This document shows, piece by piece, positions 33,762 through 41,761 of a stretch of 64,000 nucleotides of DNA; position 1 is the first letter of the stretch, and the number at the start of each line of letters is the position of its first letter. The position numbers were made by a program, and so were the translations under genes. The stretch is from Streptomyces sp. NBC_01591 (lineage in GTDB: Bacteria > Actinomycetota > Actinomycetes > Streptomycetales > Streptomycetaceae), in the NCBI RefSeq assembly GCF_035918155.1, contig NZ_CP109327.1, forward strand, positions 1,426,001 to 1,490,000, given 5' to 3'. The notes beneath the pieces were generated by a model. The model worked only from the letters and a program-made list of their open reading frames with translations, did not search any database and was not told the origin of the DNA.

Positions 33762-34418
33762 TCATGCGTCCACTGCGTGCTCATCGGTGGTGGTGTGCTC
33801 AGCGTCGTAGGCGCGGAGGGCCTGGGAGATTGCGCCGACGCTGGGGTTCTTGCCCTTGCTCTTCCCCTCGGCGATCCGCAGGTGCGGTTGGATCTGCCGG
33901 ATGGTGAAGCCCTTGTCGCGGAGGGCTACGGCCTGGATCGTGAGGGTCTCCGTCATCACCTGCTTGCGGCCGAGCTGCTTACCCGACCTTCGAGCAGCGT
34001 CGAGGCCGTTCTTCGTCTTACGGCTGATGTCCTTGCGGCGCTCCTCTGCGAGCAGCATGGCCAGCTTGAGCATCATGTCTGCCTGCGGGTCGTGCTTCGC
34101 ATGCTCCTCGGGGTAGTGGTCGCCGGCGCCGATGCCCTTGAGGACGCGCAGCGGGATGCCCTGTTGGCCGAGGTGCCCCATTAGGAGCAGGCCGTCGAGG
34201 AGGTTGCGGCCGAGGCGGTCGACTTCCTGCACGCAGAGCATGTCGCCCTCGCGCATCCAGTCCAGGGCCTTGGAGAGTTCGGGGCGCTTGTCGTGGCTGA
34301 TCCTGCCGCTGATCTTCTCCTCGAAGATGCGGATGCATCCGGCGTCTTCGAGGTCGAGCCGCTGTCGTCGCGTGTTCTGTTCGTCGGTACTGACGCGGCC
34401 GTATCCGATGAGGTCCAT
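33762..34418 (-). CDS. Serine recombinase (resolvase/invertase family)
   Basis: 218 residues. The catalytic core is YGRVSTDEQNTRRQ with Ser10, then EVDRLGRNLLDGL with the conserved arginines, and a C-terminal HTH (VALRDKGFTIRQIQPHLRIA). The length is that of Tn3-type resolvases or invertases, not of large integrases. It could resolve cointegrates or invert a segment. The 140 bp upstream of its start hold seven GTTCA/TGAAC motifs that look like a binding region. It converges with the 33504 gene. Confidence 0.88.
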   Translation of the reverse strand: MDLIGYGRVSTDEQNTRRQRLDLEDAGCIRIFEEKISGRISHDKRPELSKALDWMREGDMLCVQEVDRLGRNLLDGLLLMGHLGQQGIPLRVLKGIGAGDHYPEEHAKHDPQADMMLKLAMLLAEERRKDISRKTKNGLDAARRSGKQLGRKQVMTETLTIQAVALRDKGFTIRQIQPHLRIAEGKSKGKNPSVGAISQALRAYDAEHTTTDEHAVDA

Positions 34419-34427
34419 ACGCCTCCC

Positions 34428-34560
34428 GTTCAGGAAGTAGCTAACTCACGATTCCTGAACAGTGTCACAGATGAACGGGCAAATGAACAGACGGGACGTC
34501 AAATCCCGGCTCTCCAGCGGTTCATGGTTCAGGATCAGCAGCCGACCGATTGATGAACGG
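34428..34560. promoter_or_regulatory. Cluster of GTTCA/TGAAC motifs upstream of the resolvase (res-like region)
   Basis: GTTCAGGAA (34428) and TTCCTGAAC (34452) form a 9-bp inverted repeat with a 15-bp spacer. Further copies are TGAACGGG (34472), TGAACAG (34484), GGTTCATG (34519), GTTCAGG (34527) and TGAACGG (34554). Resolvases bind such paired half-sites next to their gene, so this is a res or operator candidate. Confidence 0.55.
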
Positions 34561-34577
34561 CCGCTGCAGCAGAGAAA

Positions 34578-34603
34578 CCCCCTCCCGCCGGAGCGGGAGG
34601 GGG
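34578..34603 (-). terminator. Terminator of the prophage tail/lysis operon
   Basis: An 11-bp perfect stem (CCCCCTCCCGC / GCGGGAGGGGG, 4-nt loop) lies 5 bp after the last minus-strand gene and is followed by TTTCTCT on that strand. Confidence 0.85.
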
Positions 34604-34608
34604 CGATG

Positions 34609-34749
34609 TCACTCGGACTCGTCGTCGAGGGGCGGGATGTCGGGCTCGATGAACAGCCCGGCGTACTGCGGCGCTGGCGGCGGCCCGGCAGCGGCGCCCG
34701 TCCGCGGTTCCACGCTCCGCTGCATTTGACGGGTCGGGGCATCAGCCAT
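34609..34749 (-). CDS. 46-residue terminal small protein of the lysis operon
   Basis: ATG 34749 overlaps the end of the collagen-like gene by 8 bp. The product is Pro/Ala-rich with an acidic end (FIEPDIPPLDDESE). It is the last gene before the operon terminator. No family is recognised; overlap and position support expression. Confidence 0.55.
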   Translation of the reverse strand: MADAPTRQMQRSVEPRTGAAAGPPPAPQYAGLFIEPDIPPLDDESE

Positions 34750-35404
34750 TGAGTCTCCTGTACATCGAGGTTGCCGCCAGAGCGCCGAGGCCGAGGAGGC
34801 TGCGGGACTGGTCCGGCGTCGGAGTGGCGGCGCCAGTACGGCGGCACACCAGGGCATCCGGATCATCCGGCGGCACCTGGAGACTGTAGCCGTCCGGGCA
34901 GGTCTGCCCGGACTTGCCGTCGCGCCCGTCCGTGCCGTTCTTGCCGTCGGTGCCCGGCGGGCCAGTAGGACCGGTGTCGCCCTTCGGACCGGCCGGCCCC
35001 ACGACGGATTGCCCGTCCGTACCCGGGGCGCCCGTGGGGCCTGGCGAGCCGACGACGGATGCGCCGTCTTTGCCGTCGATGCCGGGGCTACCGCTCGGGC
35101 CAACAGGTCCCGTCGGGCCGATCGGGCCAGGAGCGCCCTGATCGCCCTGCGGTCCGGGTGGGCCGACGACGGATGCGCCGGGTTGGCCGCGGCTACCGGG
35201 TGGGCCCGCCACCGGAGACTCCCCCAGCCGCTCCACCTGCTGCGCGAGCGCATCCCTCGCCTCGTTCGCGGTGCGGAGGTCGTGAGAGAGCCCCTGCATC
35301 GTCACAACGAGGAACGCGAACCCTGCCAAGGCCACCGCAGCGGCGAGGGTGAACACGAGGTCGGTGCGGCGCCGTTCGGCGCCCGCGCTCTTGTGTCGCC
35401 TCAT
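34742..35404 (-). CDS. Membrane-anchored collagen-like phage protein
   Basis: 220 residues. A basic start and one transmembrane helix (LVFTLAAAVALAGFAFLVVT, about 15-34) precede a short coiled coil (35-60). Then comes a Gly-X-Y collagen-like stretch at about 65-160 (GPPGPQGDQGAPGPIGPTGP, GPAGPKGDTGPTGPPG), and a Cys-containing C-terminal domain. Collagen repeats are frequent in phage tail fibres, but a membrane anchor on one in a lysis operon is unusual. The start overlaps the upstream stop (ATGA). Confidence 0.82.
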   Translation of the reverse strand: MRRHKSAGAERRRTDLVFTLAAAVALAGFAFLVVTMQGLSHDLRTANEARDALAQQVERLGESPVAGPPGSRGQPGASVVGPPGPQGDQGAPGPIGPTGPVGPSGSPGIDGKDGASVVGSPGPTGAPGTDGQSVVGPAGPKGDTGPTGPPGTDGKNGTDGRDGKSGQTCPDGYSLQVPPDDPDALVCRRTGAATPTPDQSRSLLGLGALAATSMYRRLNG

Positions 35405-35748
35405 GCTCCCGCCCCCTGCGCATTCAAATACACGGTCAGGATCAGCAGCAGAACCGGTGCGATCAGGGCCGTGAAGATGAGGCGCCGGTCAGCGGCCCGG
35501 CGGTCCGCCGCATGCTGATCCTCATCCCGGCGGTTCTGCGCAGCCTGCTCCCGCGCCTCCTCGATGCCCCGCACCCGCTCGACCAGAAGCTTCAACGCGT
35601 CGTCTCGGGCCTGCTGCTCGAGCTGGTACCGCTCGAGCGATACCTTGCTGTCCAGACGGAGACCGAGCTCCCGGAAGTCGTCCTTGAGGTCGGTGCGGAC
35701 ATCTTCGAGTCGGCGCATCACCTCGCCGAGAGTCGGCTCATCAGGCAC
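35401..35748 (-). CDS. Coiled-coil protein with C-terminal membrane helix
   Basis: 115 residues. Residues 5-85 are charged heptads (MRRLEDVRTDLKDDFRELG, then RVRGIEEAREQAAQNRRDED); residues about 90-110 are a hydrophobic helix (LIFTALIAPVLLLILTVYL). The GTG at 35748 starts it. Tail-anchored coiled-coil proteins of this size commonly lie beside holins in Streptomyces phages and may help membrane disruption. Confidence 0.72.
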   Translation of the reverse strand: MPDEPTLGEVMRRLEDVRTDLKDDFRELGLRLDSKVSLERYQLEQQARDDALKLLVERVRGIEEAREQAAQNRRDEDQHAADRRAADRRLIFTALIAPVLLLILTVYLNAQGAGA

Positions 35749-35765
35749 GTGCTACTCCACTTACG

Positions 35766-35996
35766 TCAGGCGCTGGTCGGGTCGACGTGGTCACGGACGG
35801 TGTGTCTCGCCTGGTACCCGGCAAGCCACGTGAGGGCGGCCGGGACGAGCGCGAGCAGCGGCGCCTGGCCCCACGACGGGAGCGGGCCGAGCAGGCTGGA
35901 ATCTGCGGTGATCGCGTTCAGCACAGCGACGGCGAGACCGGCGAGGAACGCCCCCGCGCTCGCGGCCTTCACCTTCGTTTCGACGGGTGCAGCCAT
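35766..35996 (-). CDS. Holin-like membrane protein
   Basis: 76 residues with two hydrophobic helices (AGAFLAGLAVAVLNAITA and LALVPAALTWLAGYQA) and a short charged tail. It directly follows the amidase with a 1-nt gap (stop TGA, then C, then ATG). Size, topology and position fit a class II holin that lets the endolysin reach the wall. Confidence 0.75.
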   Translation of the reverse strand: MAAPVETKVKAASAGAFLAGLAVAVLNAITADSSLLGPLPSWGQAPLLALVPAALTWLAGYQARHTVRDHVDPTSA

Positions 35997-35997
35997 G

Positions 35998-36849
35998 TCA
36001 GGACTCCTTCTTCAGTGTGGCGACGTCGGCGCGCAGCTGGCGCACCTCGTCGAGGATGTGGGCGAGGAAGTACCCGGCGGCGTGCTCCTCGCGGCCCGAA
36101 CTGGTGCCCTTCGCCGTGGTGCCGATCTCTCCTATGGAGATCAAGTTGCTATGCAGGGCCTTCACGCGGTCGTCCGTTGTGGACATGGGCGTCTCCTTCG
36201 GAGGTGTAGGGGTGGTCTGACCGGGCGGCCATGACGCGGGATGCTTGAGGCGCTCGGCGACGTCGGCGCGCAGCTGCGACATGCTGAAGCCGCGGGGGTC
36301 GACCTTGTCGCTCGACCACTCCAGGTGGCCGATCACGGACTTCGCCGACCAACCGTGCGCCCGGCACAGGGCGGCCTGCACACGCACGATCGCGTCGTAC
36401 TGCGCCTTGGGCCAGGGGTCCTTGCCGTCGCCTAGGTTCTCGCACTCCCAACCGTAGTAGCGCGCGTTGCCGTCGATCCCGTTGCTGTTGCCGCGGGTCG
36501 GCGGAGTCGGTCGAGCACCGTAGGACTCGGCGGTGACCTGTTCCAACACCTTGGGGTCGCCGCCCCCGGCGTGGTTGGTCCGGCCCCAGCCGACCAGGTG
36601 TACCCGGCCGTCCTTCGCGATCATTCCGTGGCACAGCGGGCCGGGCAGGTCGGCGTAGCCATCGCGGGCGATCCGCACCGTAGCCGCGGTCCCCTTGGCC
36701 ACGGTGTGGTGCACGATGCTGCCGTTGACCGGTCCCCACGGGCCCTTCGAATTGCGGTTGTGGGTGCGCCAGTTGCCGACCTCGACGACCCGCACGCCCT
36801 CCGCGCGGAGGGCGGCAAGGACAGCAGCGGCGGACAGGGGGTTGGCCAT
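35998..36849 (-). CDS. Phage endolysin, N-acetylmuramoyl-L-alanine amidase
   Basis: 283 residues. The amidase_2/PGRP-type domain covers about 1-190: SIVHHTV gives the first zinc histidine, YYGWECENLGDG the catalytic region, and IGHLEWSSDKVDP the second histidine and aspartate. A proline-rich linker and a short coiled C-terminus follow. It cleaves the peptide from muramic acid in peptidoglycan. The ATG at 36849 has GGAGG close upstream; the ATG at 36864 does not. Confidence 0.9.
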   Translation of the reverse strand: MANPLSAAAVLAALRAEGVRVVEVGNWRTHNRNSKGPWGPVNGSIVHHTVAKGTAATVRIARDGYADLPGPLCHGMIAKDGRVHLVGWGRTNHAGGGDPKVLEQVTAESYGARPTPPTRGNSNGIDGNARYYGWECENLGDGKDPWPKAQYDAIVRVQAALCRAHGWSAKSVIGHLEWSSDKVDPRGFSMSQLRADVAERLKHPASWPPGQTTPTPPKETPMSTTDDRVKALHSNLISIGEIGTTAKGTSSGREEHAAGYFLAHILDEVRQLRADVATLKKES

Positions 36850-36912
36850 GGGGCCTCCAGACATGCGAGGAGCCCCGGCCGTAGCGGCTCGGGGCTCGGG
36901 ATGAAGAGGGGA

Positions 36913-38745
36913 TCAAGTGGCGCTGATGCTCGCGATGTTGATCAAACCGGTGGCGGCCGCGTTGTAATTGCGCCCGACGAACACCGACCACGGCACTCGG
37001 TGGGTGGAATCCGTGACTGTGGTGGTCAGTCCGGACACCTCGGGGACGGACAGCGTGATCTGCGTGGCCGTGATCACGCACCGCAGGGTGTAGACGGTGC
37101 CCGCCGCGAGGTCGGCCCCGGCCGTCGTGTTGGCCAGCTGGGTGGATGTGCCGACCGCCTTGTCGTCCCGGTAGATCCGCAGGCTGCGGTTGTTGGAGAC
37201 CTGGACGGTGTAGCCGTTGTGGCGGATGTCCGAGCTGGACAGGATCGTGGCGTCGACGTCGGCGCCCAGGTGCAGCGAGAGCAGCGACCAGCCAGCGGAA
37301 CCAGAGGTCGGGACGCTGAACTTCACGTCCACCGTCGTGGTGGCGGGCGCTGGCGAGACTTCCCCAGCGAGGAGAACCTGCGCGTCGGCCGGGTCGGCGG
37401 AGGCTGGCGGCGGGAGAGGGATCCGGCCCTGCGCGTCCAGGACCGGGCGGGCCGCGGCCGAGGGAACGTAGCCGGGGCCCCAGGTCCCCATACCGAACGT
37501 GCTGGCGGTGCGGCGCGGAACGGCCCCGCTGACGTAGGCGGGGTAGTCCGCGATGATGCCGCGGCACCCGAGCGCCAGGGCCCGGTCTCGCTGGACGCGG
37601 CGGGCGAGGGTGTGTGCGTAGACGCCGAGCGGGTAGTTCTGGGCGATCGCGGCGGTGATCTGTGCGTCCGTGCCCGCGATGTCGAGGTCCAGGAGGTCCG
37701 CGCCGCTGGCCTTGATTGTGGTCGGGTTGTCGCTCGCCATCTGCGAGGCAGACCGCCACAGGTGTGCGAGGCACCCGCTGCTTTTGATCGTGGCCATCAC
37801 CGAGGGCGTGTTGCTGTTGATCAGCACCGAGCGCTCAAGCCGACGGGCCTTGATCATGGCAGCCAGTTTCGGGACGGACGCGGCATCCTTCGCCTCGATC
37901 GTCAGCACGTACCGGCCGCCGAACTCGTTCAGCAGGTCTTCGACGGTCGGGATCGGCAAGTCGGGGTATCCGGCTGCGAACCACGTGCTCGGGTCCAGGC
38001 GTGCGGCGGCCAACTGCGCGGCCGTGATCTGTGCGGCGGTGCCGGACTTGTTGGTCACGCGGTCGATGGTCGCGTCGTGCATCGAGACGAGCGTGCCGTC
38101 GGCCAGGAGCCGGGCGTCGACGTCGAGAATCTGCGAGTACGCCCGTGCCGCGCGCAGCGCATCCACGCTGTTCTCCGGGGATTCTCCGGCGCCGCCTCGG
38201 TGGGCGTCGAAGACAACGGCCGGCAGGTTATCGACGGTGGCGGCTTCGCCGAGCCGGGACTGTACGGCGGCGATGGCTGCGGCCGCGTCGGTCTGTGCCT
38301 GCTCGGCCGCGGTCTCTGCGGCCGCTGCCGCGCTGCTCGCTGTCGCGGCTGTCGCGGACGCGTTGCCCGCTGCGGCCAGGGCTGCTGCAGCGTCGCCTGC
38401 CGCGCTGGTCGCCAGTTGTCCGGCGGCCGTCGCCGCCTGCAGCGCCTCGGTGGCCACCTCCCGGCCGGTCATGTACCACCGCACCGTGCGGCCGCCGGTA
38501 GCAAGGTACTCGTATTCGATCTGCGGCCACTCGCACATCCACTGCCGTATCGCACCCGGCGCGGTCGAATCAGCTGCGTTGGAGCGGAGTTGCCCGATCG
38601 GGGTCACACCGTCCGACTCGTACAGCGCGGTAATCACCGCGCCAGTCCCGGCGACCCGGACGACGACGGGGTAGTCGGGGACCACGTTTCCGGCAGGGTC
38701 GGTCAGGACTTCGGCGGGGCTGCCGCCGTAGGTGTACAGGGTCAT
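36913..38745 (-). CDS. Tail protein with glycerophosphodiester phosphodiesterase domain
   Basis: 610 residues. The N-terminus is a tail-attachment domain, followed by an Ala-rich coiled coil (about 96-165). A GDPD domain follows: DAHRGGAGESPENS with His182/Arg183, LDVDARLLADGTLVSMHDAT and IEAKDA supply the metal and catalytic residues. The C-terminal 160 residues are beta-rich (lectin-like). GDPD enzymes cut glycerol phosphodiesters, so this is likely a receptor-degrading tail tip acting on teichoic acids. The ATG at 38745 follows the upstream gene by 14 bp. Confidence 0.88.
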   Translation of the reverse strand: MTLYTYGGSPAEVLTDPAGNVVPDYPVVVRVAGTGAVITALYESDGVTPIGQLRSNAADSTAPGAIRQWMCEWPQIEYEYLATGGRTVRWYMTGREVATEALQAATAAGQLATSAAGDAAAALAAAGNASATAATASSAAAAAETAAEQAQTDAAAAIAAVQSRLGEAATVDNLPAVVFDAHRGGAGESPENSVDALRAARAYSQILDVDARLLADGTLVSMHDATIDRVTNKSGTAAQITAAQLAAARLDPSTWFAAGYPDLPIPTVEDLLNEFGGRYVLTIEAKDAASVPKLAAMIKARRLERSVLINSNTPSVMATIKSSGCLAHLWRSASQMASDNPTTIKASGADLLDLDIAGTDAQITAAIAQNYPLGVYAHTLARRVQRDRALALGCRGIIADYPAYVSGAVPRRTASTFGMGTWGPGYVPSAAARPVLDAQGRIPLPPPASADPADAQVLLAGEVSPAPATTTVDVKFSVPTSGSAGWSLLSLHLGADVDATILSSSDIRHNGYTVQVSNNRSLRIYRDDKAVGTSTQLANTTAGADLAAGTVYTLRCVITATQITLSVPEVSGLTTTVTDSTHRVPWSVFVGRNYNAAATGLINIASISAT

Positions 38746-38759
38746 ACGGGTGTGGCCTC

Positions 38760-39380
38760 TCAGTCGATCCAGTAGGAGCCGGAAATATCGATCCACGGTG
38801 TGCCGACGGTGCCGCCGTCCTGCGCTCCGTCCTGCGACCAGAACGTCAACGCCCGCGGCACGGTCTCGTCGTCGCTCCACGCCTCAACGCGGCCCGCGCC
38901 GACCAACGGGTCACCGCTCATGGAGAAGAACGCCGTCGAGGTGGCCACATGCTGTGGCTTGCAGTCGGCCGGCACCGTCGCGACCTGGATCCCGTTGGTG
39001 CCGACGATGAGTCCGCCGTCCGTGCGGATGATGCGCCCGCGCATGTGAACGCGGGTGCCGATCAGCCGAATCTGCGGCGTGTTCTGACCGGCCTGGAAAC
39101 CGGACGCGAGCGGCAGGGTCCGCCACGCAGGGGTTGGTTCCCAGACGGTTGCCCAGGTGTTCGCCGCCGAGTTGGTCTTGACCCAGACAGATCCGTTCTC
39201 GGCGGTGACCACGGTGTGCACCGGCGCCCCCGCATACACCGAGTTGCGCTCGGCGAGGTCCGCGACGTGCTGCCACAGATGGGAGTCGATCACTGTCGCC
39301 AGATCCGCGAGTGCACCCGGTCCGACCGGTGCGTCACCGCCCTCGGGCACGGGCAGCCCGGCATATCCGATGGTCGCCAT
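38760..39380 (-). CDS. Phage minor tail / tail-fibre protein
   Basis: 206 residues. IGYAGLPVPEGGDAPVGPGA is a typical start for Streptomyces phage tip proteins, followed by a helical stretch (LADLATVIDSHLWQHVADLA) and a beta-rich domain with WVKTNSAANTWATVWEPTPA. The order between the interrupted tail gene and the GDPD protein supports a baseplate or fibre role. The precise function is not known. Confidence 0.72.
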   Translation of the reverse strand: MATIGYAGLPVPEGGDAPVGPGALADLATVIDSHLWQHVADLAERNSVYAGAPVHTVVTAENGSVWVKTNSAANTWATVWEPTPAWRTLPLASGFQAGQNTPQIRLIGTRVHMRGRIIRTDGGLIVGTNGIQVATVPADCKPQHVATSTAFFSMSGDPLVGAGRVEAWSDDETVPRALTFWSQDGAQDGGTVGTPWIDISGSYWID

Positions 39381-40087
39381 GAGACTCCTAGGCAGAGAAA
39401 TTGATGGAGATGGTGCCGCCGGTGACGGCCATGTAGTCGGTACGGCCGGACGCATAGATCGCCAGGCCCCGGGCGCTGCCAGATGCCAGAGCGGCACGCC
39501 ACGAGGCGGGCAGCGTCGCTGTGCCCCGGCCGCCGGCCGACAGCGAGAGCAGTTCCTCCGGGCCGTCCCCGAGGGTGAGCTGCCCGGACGGCGGCGACGT
39601 GTAGCCGTGGAGGTAAAGGTGTAGCGGGCGCTTGGCGTTGACGCCAGACCCGGCACGGCGAGTGAATGCGACCCGCATCGACGAGACGGTCTTCCCGGCG
39701 CAGGCTGCGGCGATCGCTGTGCCGTAGAACCAGCCGCCGCGGCGGTTGCCGCCGCCGGTCCAGTCGCCTTGGATCGGGTTGCCCGCGTAGTCGTCGGGTC
39801 GCCCGCCCCGCCAACTCCCCGATGCCGACGCCGTGATCGTCACCGTCTTCGGTGGCCGGGTCGGTGGCGGTGCCGGGGACGGAGTCGAGCCGCCGATCTG
39901 CGCGTACAGCTGCCCCGTGCCGCGGGCGTCCTTCCGCGTCCACAGTGCGGTGACCTGCTCGTAGCCGCTCCCCGGCGACGCGGTCCCCCAGGTGTAGGAC
40001 GAGATCGCAATCAGGTCCGCGGCCGCGTCTTCCGCGATCCGCCGGACGCTCGCCTCGTCCGTGCCTCCCGGGTCCGGGCCTAGCCGC

Positions 40088-41538
40088 AATACCGTTCAGT
40101 TAGTGGATTTGGATGGTGATGTGGGGGTTGTGTTTGGGTTGGGGCGAGTGTGTGTGGTGGGAGCGTTTCGCGGCCCATTTCAGGATCTTGCGTTTGACGA
40201 CTCGTGGGTGTGTGCGCTTTCGGCGTGGTGGGTTGAGGTGTTGGGTGAGCCATCGGATGGCGTGATGCCAGATCGTGTCGGCCGTGTCAGTGCTCGGAGG
40301 GGGGAAATGCGCTCTGCGCGACTGAACGGCGAGCGATGCGGAGGGCTTTGACGAAGGAGACTCTGTCGGGGTCGTGGCCGGCGTGTGCGGCGGTGTCGGC
40401 CATCAGGGTGCGGATGGCGTAGTGGCAGCACAGGTGTCCCCAGATTTCTTGCTGGACGAGCTCGGGGGCTTTCGAGCGCAGTACCGCGCGGGGCCCGCGC
40501 TGGTGGGTTTTCAGTTCGTCGAAGGTGGTCTCGATTTCCCACCGTTGGACGTAGGCGGCTGCGAGGTCCTCGGCGCCGGCCTCGGCCGGGTCGAGGATCG
40601 TGGTCAGCAGACGGTATTCCTCGGGGTTGTCCCGGCCGTCATCGACCGTGTAGTCGATCACTCTGACCGTGAGTGGATCCGTCGTGGCCCGGTTCGGGCC
40701 CGACGTCGGGACGATCCTGGCCAGCCACGACCCGTCGGCCAGGGTTTCCAGATACCGGGGCCTCAGGTTCGTCTTCACTCGCCAGAGCAGATCCGCGCCC
40801 GTGGCTGCGGACTGCTGCCAGAGGCGGAACCCGTAAAAGCCCCGGTCGGCCAGGACCAGCTGGCCCGGCTCAAGTCGCCCGACGAGCTGCCGGGACAACT
40901 CGATCTCCGACACACTGCACGGGCCGGTGACAGCGTCGAAGACCGCATGAGTACCGCATTCCGCCAATGCCACCAGGCGGGCCTGCGGAAACGCGGACCG
41001 CTCCCCCCTGCTGGAAGCGGGCCGCCCGAAGAACTCCGCGTTGGCCGCCGTGTCCGCCACGTCCAGGCACGTCCCGTCGATCGCCACCAGGCGACGCCCG
41101 GCCAGCCACGACCCCGGCGTGTCCGGCCCCGCCAGCGGACGCGCGACACGGGCGAAGAGATCCCGCACTGGCTCGAACCCCAGACGAGCCCTGGCCTGGA
41201 AGATCGCCGACTTCGAGGGCGGCGGAAACGACTCCGACCACCCCGACGCCCACGACAGCCCGTCCGTGAGCTGCGCGAACACATCCTCGTAGGAACCATC
41301 CGAATACAACGCCATCCCCATCGAGAAGTACGCCATCACCCGGGCAGGCAACGACCGGTGACGCCGCTCAGTACGCCCCGCCTCCTCGATCACCGCGTCA
41401 ACCACGTCCGCGGGAAACACCCGCGTCAGCAACCCCACAGACACCAAATCCGACAACCGGACATCAGAAGACGGCTTCACCCAACCAGAACGCGGCATGC
41501 ACCCACGATAACCCAGCAGGGCTTAACTGAACGGTATT
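40088..41538 (-). mobile_element. IS4-type insertion sequence, complete, 1451 bp
   Basis: Termini are 15-bp perfect inverted repeats (AATACCGTTCAGTTA from 40088, complement ending at 41538). A 12-bp target duplication GGGCCTAGCCGC flanks it at 40076-40087 and 41539-41550. Both termini and the transposase are intact, so this is the youngest and potentially active insertion in the prophage. Confidence 0.93.
40287..41498 (-). CDS. IS4 family transposase
   Basis: 403 residues, full length. It has an N-terminal DDE_Tnp_4-like HTH region, LVAIDGTCLDVAD with the first Asp, LVLADRGFYGFRLWQQ with the second, and YVQRWEIETTFDELKTH, the Y-R-E signature that defines IS4. It catalyses cut-and-paste movement of the surrounding element. 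No stop or frameshift is seen. Confidence 0.93.
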   Translation of the reverse strand: MPRSGWVKPSSDVRLSDLVSVGLLTRVFPADVVDAVIEEAGRTERRHRSLPARVMAYFSMGMALYSDGSYEDVFAQLTDGLSWASGWSESFPPPSKSAIFQARARLGFEPVRDLFARVARPLAGPDTPGSWLAGRRLVAIDGTCLDVADTAANAEFFGRPASSRGERSAFPQARLVALAECGTHAVFDAVTGPCSVSEIELSRQLVGRLEPGQLVLADRGFYGFRLWQQSAATGADLLWRVKTNLRPRYLETLADGSWLARIVPTSGPNRATTDPLTVRVIDYTVDDGRDNPEEYRLLTTILDPAEAGAEDLAAAYVQRWEIETTFDELKTHQRGPRAVLRSKAPELVQQEIWGHLCCHYAIRTLMADTAAHAGHDPDRVSFVKALRIARRSVAQSAFPPSEH

Positions 41539-41761
41539 GGGCCTAGCCGCCACAGCACCACAGGATTCGTACCGGGCCGCACCGCGACCCAGTCGCCAGC
41601 CGCCCGACCGCGGTAGGAGTCCGGGCACGGCACGTTGAGGAGCAGCGCCCCCTGATAGTCGAGGTTCACTCCGGTGTCGGTGACATCGACGACCTGCGCC
41701 GACACTGTCGACGCCCCCGCAGGGGCGCCGCCGAGCGCCCGGCCGAGGTCTTCCGCAGCAC

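Noticed and set aside
33504..34418. Toxin-antitoxin pair (33504 gene and resolvase)
   Set aside because: They are convergent, the second is a clear serine recombinase, and no toxin fold is visible.
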